DNA of 64,000 nucleotides from Chlamydomonas reinhardtii (lineage: Eukaryota > Chlorophyta > Chlorophyceae > Chlamydomonadales > Chlamydomonadaceae), in the NCBI RefSeq assembly GCF_000002595.2, contig NC_057006.1, positions 4,695,356-4,759,355 on the forward strand, in the 5' to 3' direction. This document shows positions 12,675-24,300 of the stretch, one piece after another. Made by a program: the position numbers and the translations under genes. The notes under the pieces are model-generated. The model saw only the letters and a list, made by a program, of their open reading frames with translations. It made no database searches and was not told the origin of the DNA. Each line of letters begins with the position of its first letter. Position 1 is the first letter of the stretch.

Positions 12675-12998
12675 CCTTGGGATATGTCTCACAAACGAAC
12701 TTGAACGTTTGAGTTGCAGAAAGCGAGCGCTGCAGATGGCGCCTTTTCAAATGTCGCCGCAGATGTTGGGGGTTCTCGCCGGCCGAATATAAGATAAGAG
12801 GGGTCACGAGCACGAGCACGAGCACGAGCAAGAGCAAGAGCTGGCTGTCTAAGAAGGTTTCAAAGCAGTGAGACAGAAAGCGGGGCCGCTCCACGCTTTT
12901 GTGCCCCGGCCCCGGCCCGGCCGTACACGCCATTTCCGCTGCATGGCGGGGGTGTTCTGCGCCCGGTCTGACCCGGCCTTCTGGACAGACAGCTGCGT

Positions 12999-13003
12999 TT
13001 ACA
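12999..13003 (-). terminator. TGTAA signal, Gly-rich hypothetical gene
   Basis: Minus-strand TGTAA about 172 bases after the stop at 13175-13177. It supports a real minus-strand transcript rather than the opposing proline-rich frame. Confidence 0.5.
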
Positions 13004-13174
13004 TGCCTCGCAAACAGCCAACAGTTTCATATCAATGCAGTCAAGATCGTGCTCGCTTCCTCGCTCGCTGTGCCAAGCCTGCCCACGCGGCCTCGTGCCT
13101 GCCACACGTCCTCCTCGACCGACCCAACCTGTGAGCCCGCGGCTCCCCGCCCCCTGGCGCACTTCACGTCATAA

Positions 13175-14112
13175 TCACAGCGGCCCTGCCGCCGGTGTGC
13201 CGCCGATACCCTGCCCCGACCCGCCCAGCACCGGCGCGATCGGGGTCCCCTGCTGCGTGAGGGGCAGGGTGCCGCCGGCAGACCGCGCACTGAGGCCGCC
13301 GCCACTATACGGGGAAATCGTGCCGCCCCCAGGCGCAATCCCAGGCCTACGCGACCGCCGGGCGCTGCCCGCCCCACCACCACCGCCGGCACCGCCATCA
13401 CCGTTTCCGCCACCGCCGCCGTTTCCGCCGCCTCCGCCGCCGCCGCCACCGCCTCCGGCCCCGCCGCCCTTGGCGGATGGCGGCAGCGGCGGCCCCACGG
13501 TGCGGCTGAGCGCGCCCTGCACTCCGGCGTCAGGCGTGACGGTGCCGGCGAAGTTGGTCTTGCGCTGACCCAGTCCGTACCAGGTCAGGCTGCGGCGGCG
13601 CGGGGTAATGGCAAGGGCAGCAGCAGCAGCAGTGGCAGTGGCAGTGGCTGGGGGCACTGGCGGAGGGAAGCGGCAGGCGGTAGTGGTGCCGCATGCAGCA
13701 CCCGGCCAACGTGCTTTGCCGCCGCACAGGTCCCCAGGGTCCCACAAGAACGGTATCGGTACGAGGGCCCCCCCACTCGCCTGAACTTGGCATTGCCGTT
13801 CAGCAGCCGTCGGCGGTGGAGGCTAGGCAGTCCCGGGGCGCTGTAGTGCACGCTGCTGCTGGCGGCGCTGCCACTGCTACTGCTACCACTGCTGGCGGTA
13901 GTGGTCGCGGGCACACGCGGCGGGTCGTCGCTTGTGCTGGCGTCAGGCCCGCACCGAGCTGCCGCAGCTGCTACTGCTGCTGCCGCTACTGCCAGCAGGG
14001 TTGCAGCCAGGGCGCTTGCTACGCTGCTCTTGCTGCGTGCGAGCCGCAGTGGCCGCTGCTGCGGCGGGCTGCTTGTGCGGTCGCGGCCAAGGGCTCTGCA
14101 TCTTGCTCCCAT
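13175..14112 (-). CDS. Unrecognised Gly-rich protein with N-terminal hydrophobic segment
   Basis: Not recognised. The proposed model has two exons, 14112-13852 and 13780-13175, joined by a 71-base intron (donor GTGCAC, acceptor TTCAG, branch-like CTGAAC inside), giving 288 residues. The start is a true ATG. Residues about 30-52 form an Ala/Leu-rich hydrophobic stretch (SALAATLLAVAAAAVAAAAA) after a basic N-terminus, which could be a signal anchor. Then come Ser/Thr-rich sequence, a patch with three Cys (DLCGGKARWPGAACG...C), and a long Gly-rich region with small Asn/Asp interruptions. An alternative to the intron is one missing G in the G7 run near 13767-13773, which would also join the two frames. 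The gene starts about 60 bases below the poly(A) signal of the next gene upstream, so its promoter must be very short or overlap that gene. Confidence 0.5.
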
Positions 14113-14173
14113 GTATGTCCCTTTCCAGCTCGGACAAGAGAACTTCTGGCAGTAGATTGAAGGCTTTGCCCTG

Positions 14174-14178
14174 TTACA
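14174..14178 (-). terminator. TGTAA signal, Ala-rich LEA-like gene
   Basis: Minus-strand TGTAA about 275 bases after the stop at 14452-14454. Confidence 0.55.
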
Positions 14179-14451
14179 GGCGAGTAGGAGGCGTTTGCGG
14201 ACCTTTCTCGACCACCGCTAGCGCCGCGTAGCGGGAGTCCAATGGGGTCAACTTTGGAACCCACCCGGGTAAGCTACCTCTGTCCCGCTTCCCTACAAAC
14301 CTCTACGCGCCACCGTCTAGCTTTCTATGATGCAACGTACCATATGACAGTCGCTCAACCGCCAACAAAGCACATAAAGCTTTACCTGACCTGGCTGCAG
14401 CAACACGCACCACGGCCTCACCCCCAGCCCATCCCCCGCCCTCCAACTCGC

Positions 14452-17400
14452 TCAGCCACTGCCCGCCGCCTCCGGCCCCGCGCCGCCCTCCTGCTTCCCC
14501 TGCTGCTCCGCCGGCTCCTCGGCACCGCCGACCCGCTCCTTGCCCCCACCCCCACTCGCCCCCACCTCCTCCTTGCCCCCACCCCCACCCGCGCCCCCAC
14601 CCGCCGAGCCTGCCGCCCCCGGCGGCGGTGCGGCTCCCACCACGCTCGCCACCAGGTGCGCGGGTCCCGCCCCCGCCACCGCGGCGAAGGACGCCACGGC
14701 CTGGTCCTTGGCCAGCTGGGTGGCGCGGCTGTGCAGCCAGGCCAGCTTGGGCAGCGGCACGCGGTACCTGCGGGGCAGATAGGCAGGAGGGCCGGGGAGA
14801 GATGCGGTGTGGGGGGCGGCCGGCGTGAAGAGGGGCAGCAGCAGGCGCAACAGCTGGAAGAGAAGACACGCACGGCACTCAGCCTCATCCGGAGACCGCA
14901 AATGGAAAAAGGGCGCCCCAGCGGTCACCGGCGACCGTCCTTGCCTCGATCCATTTCAGGTACATCACCTGCCCCCAACGTCAAGCCAGCCGCCGCCACC
15001 TGCCGCCTCCCGCCCACGTGTTGCGCACCTGCGCGCCAGGTCCGCGGCGGTGTTGCCGGCCATGTCGCCCAGCGCCGCCAGCGAGGCCGCCGCCAGCCGC
15101 CGCGTGGAGCGGTAGGCGGCCTCCGCCGCCACCGCCAGGCGGCCCAGGCCCAGCCCCTCGTCCACGGCGCGGGCGGCCGCCGCCTCCTCCTGCAGCGCGT
15201 CCCTGCAGCGGGGTGTGTAAATGTGTGTGTGTGTGTGTGTGGTGTTGGTGTGACGTGTGAGTAATGGAGGTAATGCTCAGTGGGTCTGGTCCATGGAGCA
15301 AACACGCAGTAGGTCATGCAAAGAGCCCCCCTGGCTAATACTGGTGCACCAAACAGCCAGCCCGCAGCGCACGCTGTCCATCAAAAGCCCTTTCCTCCCG
15401 CTGCCCTTGTCGCCGCGGCACTCACTGCGGCACCAGGCGCGCCACCGCCGCCCGCACCGCCAGCAGCGTCTCCCGCGCGTAGTCCTGCCAGCCGCGCACC
15501 GTGTCCCACACAGACCACCGCGCGACGCCGCCGCCGCCACCGCTGACGCCACTGCCACTGACACCACTGCCACTGACGCCGCGTGCACCGCTACGACCAC
15601 CACTGGCATCCCTGCCGGGAGCTGTAGGGCCGGCACCAGCACCAGCCGCTGCAGGACCCTGGCTGCTGGGGCCAGTAGGAGCGCGGGTGTCGGAGCCAGG
15701 GGTGGCGGCGGAGCCGGCGCCGCCCATCTTGCCCGCGACCTCCTCCGCCTTGTCCATCACGCCCTTCGCGACCTGCTTAACACCGGCAGCGAGGGGCTCG
15801 GCCGCCGCGTCCGCCAACTTGGCGCCGGCGGCGCCCACGGCGCCCGCCGCCGCGCCCGCCGCGTCGGTGGTGGCAGAGGCGGCCTTGCCGGCGGCGGCCA
15901 GCCCTGTGTCAGCAGCGGAGCGGGCGGCGTTGACGGCGCCGCCACCGACAGCCTGTGCGGCGTGGACCGCCTTGTTCACCACGCCGCCCTGCTGCTCCTT
16001 AGCCTGCTCCTTAGCCTGTTCCTGGGGGACCTTCTTGCCGGTCTCCCGCTGCTGCGGCGGCTGCGGCTGCGCTGCCGGCGTCGCATCCCGCGCCGCGGCC
16101 TGCCTGCCCTCGAGCTCCCGCTGCTCAGCCGCCGCCTTGTCGCCGCCGCCGGCACCGGCACCGTTGCTCTCCTTGCCATGCTGCTGCTCCTCCACAGCCT
16201 TGCCCCCCTGGTTCACGTCCGTCGGCTGCGCCGTGCCGGGCGGGGCCCCTGCGGCTCCTGCGGCTGTGGTTGCAACTCCGGCAGTAGGCAGGCGCTGGCG
16301 GCCGTTGCCGCCCAGGAGCGGCGCCGCCAGCGCCAGGGCCGTGTCCACGGCGCGCAGGGCCAGCGGTGCCCACACGCGGCGGGCGCGGACCTGCCCAGTG
16401 CCAAACACGAACGAGCACGGGAGCACAGCGCAACGAGCGATTCGGCGCAACTCGTAGCAAGCCCCTTCCGGCATCGGGCAACAACACAACTGAACTGTAC
16501 TTACTGCCACTGCCCGCCTACCGGTATTACGCTACTGGACTTGGTACCGGCCCCCAGCTGCCAGCCCCTCACCTCCAGCACCGCCGCGCTCCGCAGCTGC
16601 CGCACAAGCGCGCCCAGCGCCCACGCCGCCGCCGCCACCGCGCCGCCCGCCACCGCCGCCCAGCCCATAGCCGCCAGCAGCGCCGCCGCCGCCGCCAGGT
16701 GTCCGGCACAGCGCAGCAGCCAGCTCCACATGCCGCGTGTGACGGCGGCCACCTCGGCGGCGGCGGTCAGCTGCAGCCGTCCCACCATCCACACGTGCCA
16801 CACCAGCAGCCGGGCCTGGCAGGCAGGGGGCGGCGGCGGAGGAGGAGGGGTGAGTCAGATCCGAGCCCACCTCAACCAAGAGTCCAAGACCAGAACTCGA
16901 CACAAGGGGACGACCCGGAAATAAGGGAGCGGGGCAGGCGTGAGAAGAAGCCATCCATGGGAAATGGAGCGCGGGCAGGGACGGCAACACGGTTGGTCAT
17001 GTTGGCATGGCGGCGGAGGTTAAACCAGGGGGAACGGAAGCCACACGGTTCCTCCAAACCCCCCCCCCGTCCCCGTCTCCCGCTCGCCCCTCCCACCTGG
17101 TCCACCAGCTGGTCCCGCAGCCGGTCCACACTTCGCAGCCCGCTGCCGCCGTTGCCGCCTGCCGCCGTGTCCTGCTGCTGCAGCTGCCTGCCGTCAGCTC
17201 CCGCGGCCCCTGTTGCTGCCGGCTGGGGCTGGGGCTGCTGCGGCTCCAGCGGCACATCGGGTCGGTCGAAGGCGGCGTGCAGGGCGGCGTTGACCTGCTC
17301 CACCAGGTCCTCGGAGGGAGGCTGGAGGGCGGGCAGGGAGGGTACGTGAGTACGTGAGTATGTATGTGTGTGTGTTTGGGCATAACGAGCACATACGTGC

Positions 17401-20400
17401 GCCACCCACCGCACCACCTACCGCCGCCATGAGCGGCTGCTGCTTGCCGGCGCTGGCGGCCGCGGCGGAGGCCAGGCCGCTGAAGATGCTGCCCACCTGC
17501 ATAGGAGCGTGTGGGCGTAGGCAGGCCCGGGCAGGGAATCCGTGTGATTGCAGCCGCGGCATCGGCTGCAAGACACCCGCATGCACGTGCGCGCATGGCC
17601 TCCACTGAACACCCACACGGCTCAGACCGCAGCCCCAGCACGCGCGCATACACACAAGGAAACACCCTAGGTCACGGGCACGATGCCGCAGTCCTCATCC
17701 CCGCCCCGACATCACGACCCCCCCCATCCACTTCCCTCCCCCCTGCAGTCTTCAGGGCATCCGGTACCGCGTTTCCATCCTCGCAGCCCACCCACCTGCG
17801 ACGGGGACTTGTTGGACAGCGAGTCCGCCAGGTCCCGGCCCTGCGGCGCCGCCACCACCGCCGCCCGCGCCAGCTGCCCCTTCACCAGCGGCGGCGTGGC
17901 GCTGATGGCGGCGTCCATGCCGCGGTTGAGCGACACCACACCGCTCAGCAGCCGGCTGAGGCGAAGGCGGAGGGAGGAGGGAGGAGGAGAGAGGAGAAGG
18001 GGGGAGAAGGGAGGAGAGGGGAGGAGGAGGGATTAGGAGGGAGGAGAAGGGAGGAGGAGGGAGGAGAAGGGAGGAGAAGGGAGCACAAAGGAGGGGGAGT
18101 GGGAGGGAGTGGAGTCAGGAGCGGAGAGAGAGATTAGGGTCGGTTGACTGCACCAGCGGCGGGTGAGGTGCAGGCCGAGCGACTAAAAGCTCCGGCAGCT
18201 GCCCTGCCCCGAGCTTGGTGAGCATGGGCTTGGGAGACAGGCATTTAATTGAGAGCAATGGCTTCTGGCTTCTGAGGCACAAGCTGTTGAGACGCGTCAC
18301 TCTCATCCCACCTGTAGGCTCCGTCTCCAGCCCAGGCGGCCGTGTCCAGCGACCACACCGCCCCACGCGCCGCCGCCGCGCCCACCGCGCTGCTGACCAG
18401 CCACAGCACATGAAGCCAGCCGCTCAGCAGCCTGCCAGGAGAACGAACCGGCAGGGTAGTGGTGGTGGTGCCACGTGAGCACGCGCAAATCTCTTCAGCG
18501 CGTCGGGCTGAGTGCAGATGCACGACACGCACACACGTGCGCAGGCCCGCATCTGCGTCTCCGACTACACAACTCTCGTGTCACAACAAAGGCGTGCCCC
18601 TCTCCTGCCGGCTCTCTCCCGCTGCCCCCGCCCACCAGCCCCCCGCACCCGCACCCGCACCAGCCCCCCGCACCCGCACCCGCAACCGCACCCACACCCG
18701 CACATTCACCCGCACCCGCGCACCCGCACCCGCACCCGCACCCGCACCCGCACCCGCACCCGCACCCGCACCCGCACCCGCACCCGCGCACCCGCACCCA
18801 CCTGTACGGCAGCTGCACCGCCAGCACGTACCACCAGTGCAGCGCCGCCCGGGCCGCGTCACTGGCCGCCTCCAGGCTAGCGCTCATCATAGCGGCGCCC
18901 GCAGACGCGGCCTGTCCCGCGCCGCGCGCCGCCGCCCGCGCGCCGGCGGCGGCGGTGCTGGCGGCGCGCTGGGATGCGGTGGCGGCGCCGCGGGCGCCGC
19001 GGGCGGCGGCGGACGGGGCGCCCCGCGCGACGCCCGCTGCCTTGTCGGCGGCACGTGAGCCTACGTCCGCGGCAGTCTTAGTCACTTCGCTTGCAGCGCG
19101 AGCCCCGCGCTCGGCGGCGCTGACGGCGGTGTCAGCGGCGGCGCCGGCGACCCGGGTCGCGCCCTTGGCGCCCGCCGCCACCGCCTCGATACCGGACTTG
19201 GCGGCGCCGCTAGCCGCCTTCGCCGCCTGCTCGGTGCCGCGCACCGCAGCGCCTGTGACTGCCTGCGCCCCCTCCACGGCGCTCTTGGCTCCCTCCACCC
19301 CAACCCTAACGCCCTGCTTGGCCGCCGCGCCGCCGATGCGGGCCGCCTCGGCGGGTACTGCCGCCGCGCCCTCAGCAGCCTTGCCGCCAGCCCGTGCCGC
19401 CTGCTTGGCGACCGCCGCGGCGCTATCCGCGGCCTTGCTGGCCGCCTTCCCGCCTGCCTCAGTCACGCCGCGAGCGCCCTCCGCGGCCCTGCCACCCACC
19501 TCGCCAGCCGCCTCGGCTGAGCCCCGCGCCCCTGCGGCCGCCCCCTCCGCAGCCCTACCCGCCGCCTGGCCGGCCGTCGCAGCCGCGCCACGGGCGCCCG
19601 CTGCCGCGCCCTCCGCCGCCTTTCCCGCCACCTGGCCCCCGGCCTCCGCGGCGCCGCGTGCACCCGCCGCCGCCCCTCCAGCCGCCCGGCCCGCCGCCTC
19701 CGCCGCACCGCCGGCGCCTTCAGTCGCGGCCTGAGCACCCCGGCGGGCCGCCCCCGCCGCCCCCTCCACGCCCCGCTGACCCTGCTGAGCAGCGCCGGCC
19801 CCGGCACGGCCCGCGGTCTCCGCACCGCGCTTTGCGGCATCGGCCACGCCGCTGCCTGCTGCGTCGGTCGCCCGCCCCAGGGCCGGACCAGAGCCCATCA
19901 CCTGCTGGGGCCGCAGGTGCTGCTGCCCGCCCTGCTCCTGCTGTTGCTGTTGCTGCCGCTGGTCAAAGCCGGCGTCGCCGCCGGCCTGCCCCGTGCCCTT
20001 GCCGACCTGCTGCTGGTGGTGCTGGTGTTGGTGTTGGTGCTGGGGTGCGCGCGGTGGCTGGTCGCGGCGGATGTCGGGGCTGGGCGGCGCGGCGGCCAGG
20101 GCGGCGGAGTGGGGCGGCACCGCCTTGCCCCCCTCCAGCCCGGTGCTTGACACTGACAGCGCCTCCCCTGCAGGGCGGCCGCCGCCTGCAGGGTGCAGGG
20201 GCAGCAACACGAGATACGTGGTCGGTCGGGTGGAGGTTTGAACCAGCCGTGGTAAAACAATTGCCCGCCTGGAGCCCACGCCGCCACACCGACACGAACT
20301 CCGACTTCGGGAAAGCCAGTCCCGGCTCCCTAAACATGACAGGCTTCCCGGTTGTGTCCAGCAGTGTGCTCGACCCAACCCAAATCAGCAACCCAGCTCA

Positions 20401-20746
20401 CCCGGCGGCCCACCGCCAGCGCTGTCAGGGACCCGCGGGACGGGCTGCTTGGTCCCAGCGACCGGCACCGCCATCGGCCCCGGCGCTTGCTCGACGCCGA
20501 TGGTATCTCTGCCCTGCTGCGTGTCTATGACGTGTGACACGATGGCGGCGGCGGTCTCCTTGGCTGCGACCTGCGGCTGCTGCTGCCGCGACTCCTGCTG
20601 CGGCACCCCAGCGGCCTGCTGCGCCGGGCCCACTCCTCCGCCTCCTCTGCGGTGCGAAAGAGTAGCAGACACCGGGGCATCAGCATCTTTACGATGCACA
20701 CACATCAAATTGGTGCGGGTGGTGGGAGAGCTCACCTGGGCGGCAT
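14452..20746 (-). CDS. Large Ala-rich LEA/apolipoprotein-like protein with hydrophobic segments
   Basis: Eleven exons on the minus strand: 20746-20736, 20646-20402, 20185-18802, 18431-18312, 17955-17796, 17496-17422, 17321-17097, 16815-16573, 16390-15426, 15202-15029, 14767-14452, giving 1305 residues with phase kept throughout. No named family is certain. Residues about 190-530 are Ala/Gly/Lys/Arg/Glu-rich amphipathic helix repeats like LEA group 3 or apolipoprotein repeats; a second such region (about 930-1040) includes NKAVHAAQAVGGGAVNAARS and a KEQAKEQAKEQQ stretch. Between them are hydrophobic or Trp-rich segments (ALHWWYVLAVQLPYR; LLSGWLHVLWLVSSAVGAA; and an Ala-rich one in exon 8 near residues 770-805) that look membrane-inserting. 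Such proteins may coat membranes or lipid droplets or protect against desiccation; this is inference. The tiny first exon (ATG plus 8 bases) and the start are uncertain, and exon 3 could begin 18 bases later at another CAG. Confidence 0.72.
17966..18105. repeat. GGAGGA/GGAGAA purine-rich tract
   Basis: Imperfect purine tract on the plus strand (a polypyrimidine tract in the transcript) inside the intron between exons 4 and 5 of the LEA-like gene. Confidence 0.85.
18644..18798. repeat. (CACCCG)n hexanucleotide repeat
   Basis: Mostly perfect CCCGCA hexamers, with a few CCCACA/AACCGCA variants, ending at the donor of LEA-like exon 3. In the transcript it reads as G-rich TGCGGG repeats right after the splice donor. 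Confidence 0.9.
19440..19700 (-). repeat. 22-residue amphipathic repeats within the LEA-like protein
   Basis: In exon 3 the protein repeats near-identical 22-residue units built on AAEGAAAGARGAAxAxGQxAG(R/K), followed by shorter 18-residue variants (AAEGARGVTEAGGKAASK). Twenty-two residues equal two LEA/apolipoprotein 11-mers. Seen directly in the translation. Confidence 0.75.
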
Positions 20747-20879
20747 TTCTGGTGCTGCCGCGGCTCTTTGCGAACTTGCGCCTCTCCCAGCAGTCGTTGT
20801 GAGTGCAGTACGCAGCTGGTGTTGTTGCTGATAATTCCGACCGAAGAGTCAGACAGCGAAAATCAAGCCACTGGCGCGC

Positions 20880-20884
20880 TTACA
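20880..20884 (-). terminator. TGTAA signal, metaxin gene
   Basis: Minus-strand TGTAA about 450 bases after the metaxin stop and only about 135 bases before the proposed start of the LEA-like gene, so the two minus-strand genes are nearly contiguous. Confidence 0.55.
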
Positions 20885-21334
20885 TTCTTGTCCCCCACCC
20901 CGCCACACGGCGGGACCACGTCATCGCGCCTTGCTCAGGCATCTCCCGCGCTGCCACATCCTGCTGCCCCGACTCTTCTTCTGAACACGGCCCAAAAATG
21001 CATACACACGACTGCATCCTGGAATTCTTGGGCCCAGCCTCCTTTCTCTCTCGCCGGTAAACGCCTGGTCCGAATGCGTGTCCAAACCCTGCGCCACCCG
21101 ACCACTTCACACCTCCCCCCGCGGCACACCCTGCCTTACCACACGTCCAAATGTCATCGCCATCAGGACGCGGCCCCCCCCGCGGTACCAACCCGTGCAA
21201 CAAACACCATTTCACACAAGCGTTCCCGAATACACATGCATGAAACCCAGCACCGCACACTACACAACCCATCATGCACCCGCGCATTCCCCTCCCCCGC
21301 CTCTGCACGCTCCTGCCACACAACGCGCTGTCTA

Positions 21335-24300
21335 TTACTCATCACCGCCGTCGTCGTCGTCATCGCCGTCGTCCCCGTCGTCGTCCAGGCTCTCCGCCGC
21401 ATGCTCCAACATCGTGGCGAACTGCGCGGGGGGCCGGGCGGGTGTGAGGGTGCCGCGAGTGTGAGGGTGCGGCAGAGGGCCAAACCAACACACTCCCCTC
21501 GAGTAGTCGCACAGAGCAACGCAGCGCCCCGCCCCGCCCCCGCCCGCGGCGCCGCATGACATGGCCCATCATGCCTCCCGGCATCCAACACGCCCACGCC
21601 CTGCTCTCCGAGCCCCGCAGCCGCGCATTCTTCGCACCTTCCTACCGCCATGCGCCTTCGTGTCTCCCCCACCACCACCCTGCCCACCCACCACCACCCT
21701 GCCCACCCACCCCACCCCCTACCACGCCCCACCCTCACCTGCACGTACTGCCCGCTCAGCAGCACGTACGCCGCCACCGCCGCGCCCGCGCCCAGCAGCC
21801 AGTAGGTGCTGTGCCGCCGGAACGTCAGCTCCGCCGCGCTGGGCTCCACCTTGGGCGGCGGAGCCTTCTTCTGGCCCTGTGTTTGTGCACGTGCGCATGC
21901 GTATTGCGATGCGGGTGTGCGTCGCTGCAGAGGACTGGCACCGCAACTTGCCTGTGACCTCCTGCCTGGCAGGCAGCGCGCCAGAGCCACGCCTGCTACC
22001 CTCCAGATGCCTGACTCCACAGCCCCCAATGGCGCTCCACGTCCCCGCCTCCCACTACCCTAGCTCGCCCCACATACCCACACACCCACCCACCCGCGCC
22101 GCGTCCGACCAGCTGCCGCCGCCGCCGCCGCCGCCGCTGCCGCCTGCGCCCTGCTCCAGCGCGGCCCGGGGTGTGGCTGGCAGCGCGAAGTGTCTCCCCA
22201 GCAGCCGGTCCAGGTACTCGCACAGCACTGGCTGGGACAGGACCTGCGGGGAGACAGCCGTTCAGCGTGATGAAGAACGGAGTGATGGAATCACAAGTAT
22301 GAAGTACCAACGGCCGGGGAGGACCGGTGTTTGCAGGTTGGTGGGTAGGTGGTGGGTTGGCGCGGCGAGGCATGGGCGGGTGGGCGGGGGAACGTTGCAA
22401 CGGGCTATGCACGGGCGATGCAGCTGAGGCGCTCGCCGCCCGCCTCCGGCCCGCCTCTCCCCCGCCCCTTCCCCTCTGCGTAGTTCTTCCCCTCTCCCTC
22501 CCCGCCCCACCGCCTGCCTCTGCCCCCGGCCCCTGCCTGCCCATCCCCCTGTGCCGCGTCATCCCCCTCCCCTTCACCCCTCATCCCGCAGCCCCGCCCC
22601 CGGCCCCTGCACCCAGCCTCCCCGCCCCCGCGCCCTCCCCGCCGCACCTTGTCCTGCAGCACGGGCGCCGCCGCCGGCGACACCCGGTAGAACAGCAGGT
22701 GGCCCGCCAGCAGCGCGTCCAGGCTGGAGGGCGCCGACCCGAAGAAGAAGGCGGCGCCGCTGGAGCGCAGGCGGTCAGCCAGCGCGTCAAGCACCGCCGC
22801 GGCGTCGGCGAAGGCCTGCGGGGAGAAACGGGAACAGTGGGGCAGGCACAGGTCTGGCGCCACAGGCTGCGGCCCGGCACTGCGAGTATCGGCGCGTTTT
22901 GTTTTGTTGGCCGCTGCACAGCGACTGGCGCTGCCCGGGGCCATGCAGAGCGCCGAGTCGCCGGGACCCGCATTGCGCGCAGGCCCAAGCTCCCTCCCAA
23001 CACCGCACCCCCTTCTCCCTTCCCCGCGCTCCGCACCCCCTTCTTGCCCCCTGTGTAGTCTTGTCTTTTTTATCCCTTCTTTATCCTACCGCCGACGTGC
23101 CTCCGCACCCCCTCCTTGCCCCCCCCCTCCCCGCTCCGCCCACCTGGTCCGGCTCCACGTGGGCCGGCAGCCGCCGCCGCACCTCGCGCTGCTTGCTCCA
23201 GGGTATGAGCTGGCTGAGCGGGAAGGGCAGCTTGTTGCCGTAGGCCGCCTGCAGCAGCAGGCAAGGGGGGTTGCAAGGATTGGTACATAGAAGTGTAGCG
23301 AAGTAGACAGCAGGCGTGGTGTTGGGGGGCGGGGGGCAGGAGGCGGCCGCATAGCGCGCATGCCTCCCCGGGCTCTCTACCCGGGCGCGGTTCCCCCCGC
23401 TCCCTGACCCCGCCGCCTCCAGGCCCCAGCGCTGCCGCCCGCACCTTCTTCATCTCCGCGAAGCCGCGCGGCTCACACCAGCAAGTCATCAGCGTGGCCA
23501 CATTCAGCCTGTGGTGGGGGGAGAGTGGCGAGGTGGTGGACTCATGACCCAACACGGCAGCACGGTCGCAATGGCCCCACCTCTGCCACCTCCTTGACCC
23601 TGCAGGTTGCCTCCTGCTGCCCAGCACCGATCCTGCCACCCTCCCATCCCTCTCTCCCTCCCTCCCTCCCTTGTCAGCCCTAGTCATCAGTGGCTTCGCC
23701 ACTACCATGTGTAATTATTCTCCCTCCCTCCCTCCCTCCCTCCCTCCCTCCCTCCCTCCCTCCCTCCCTCCCTCCCTCCCTCCCTCCCTCCCTCCCTCCC
23801 TCCCCTCCCCTCCCCTCCCACCTGTTCTCTACCAGGCTGGTGAAGGCCAGCAGGTCGGCCCGCTGCGCCAGCGACAACGGCGCGTCCAGGTCCTTGATGT
23901 GCTTCTTGGCGTAGGCCAGCACCGCACCCGCAGCCGCGAACTCGTCCGGCTCAGCGGGGGAGATGAAGGCGTCACGCTCCAGCGCTGGCAGCTGGCCTGT
24001 GAGTTGGTGGGCGGGTGGGTGCGTGGATGTGTGGGTTGATGGGCGGGTGGGTAGGGCCGGGCGGCGGATGGTGGCTGTCGTGGGCCTGCAGGTGGCTGCG
24101 GGTAGCCGGCAGCCAAGCAGGCGGAGGCCCTGCCAGCCTGAGCCCAGGATCCTGCGCAAACTCTTCGTGACGTGCTCAAGTGTCAAGGAGCGGGGCGAGG
24201 GCTTGCATTTGGACAGGGCGCACAGCTCGGTGTGGCCCGGCGCGACACGCACACGCACCCGGCACGCACCTGTGGGCGAGGAGCTGCTAGTGGGGCACGC

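Noticed and set aside
13035-13568. Plus-strand proline-rich frame resembling a pherophorin/hydroxyproline-rich wall protein
   Set aside because: It is the antisense of the Gly-rich part of the minus-strand gene (CCGCCG repeats give Pro one way and Gly the other). It lacks a signal peptide and flanking pherophorin domains, and the TGTAA evidence favours the minus strand.
14303-14878. Alternative minus-strand frames over the last LEA-like exon
   Set aside because: They are long only because of GC-rich composition. The chosen frame follows from the splice phase of exon 10 and gives a helical YRVPLPKLAWLHSRATQLAK start.
15257-16924. Long plus-strand open frames across the LEA-like exons, up to 555 codons
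   Set aside because: Antisense shadows: high GC suppresses stops, the product is random Arg/Pro/His-rich, and it crosses introns of the real gene without splice signals.
23708-23712. TGTAA on the plus strand near 23.7 kb
   Set aside because: It lies inside a minus-strand metaxin intron with no plus-strand gene upstream.
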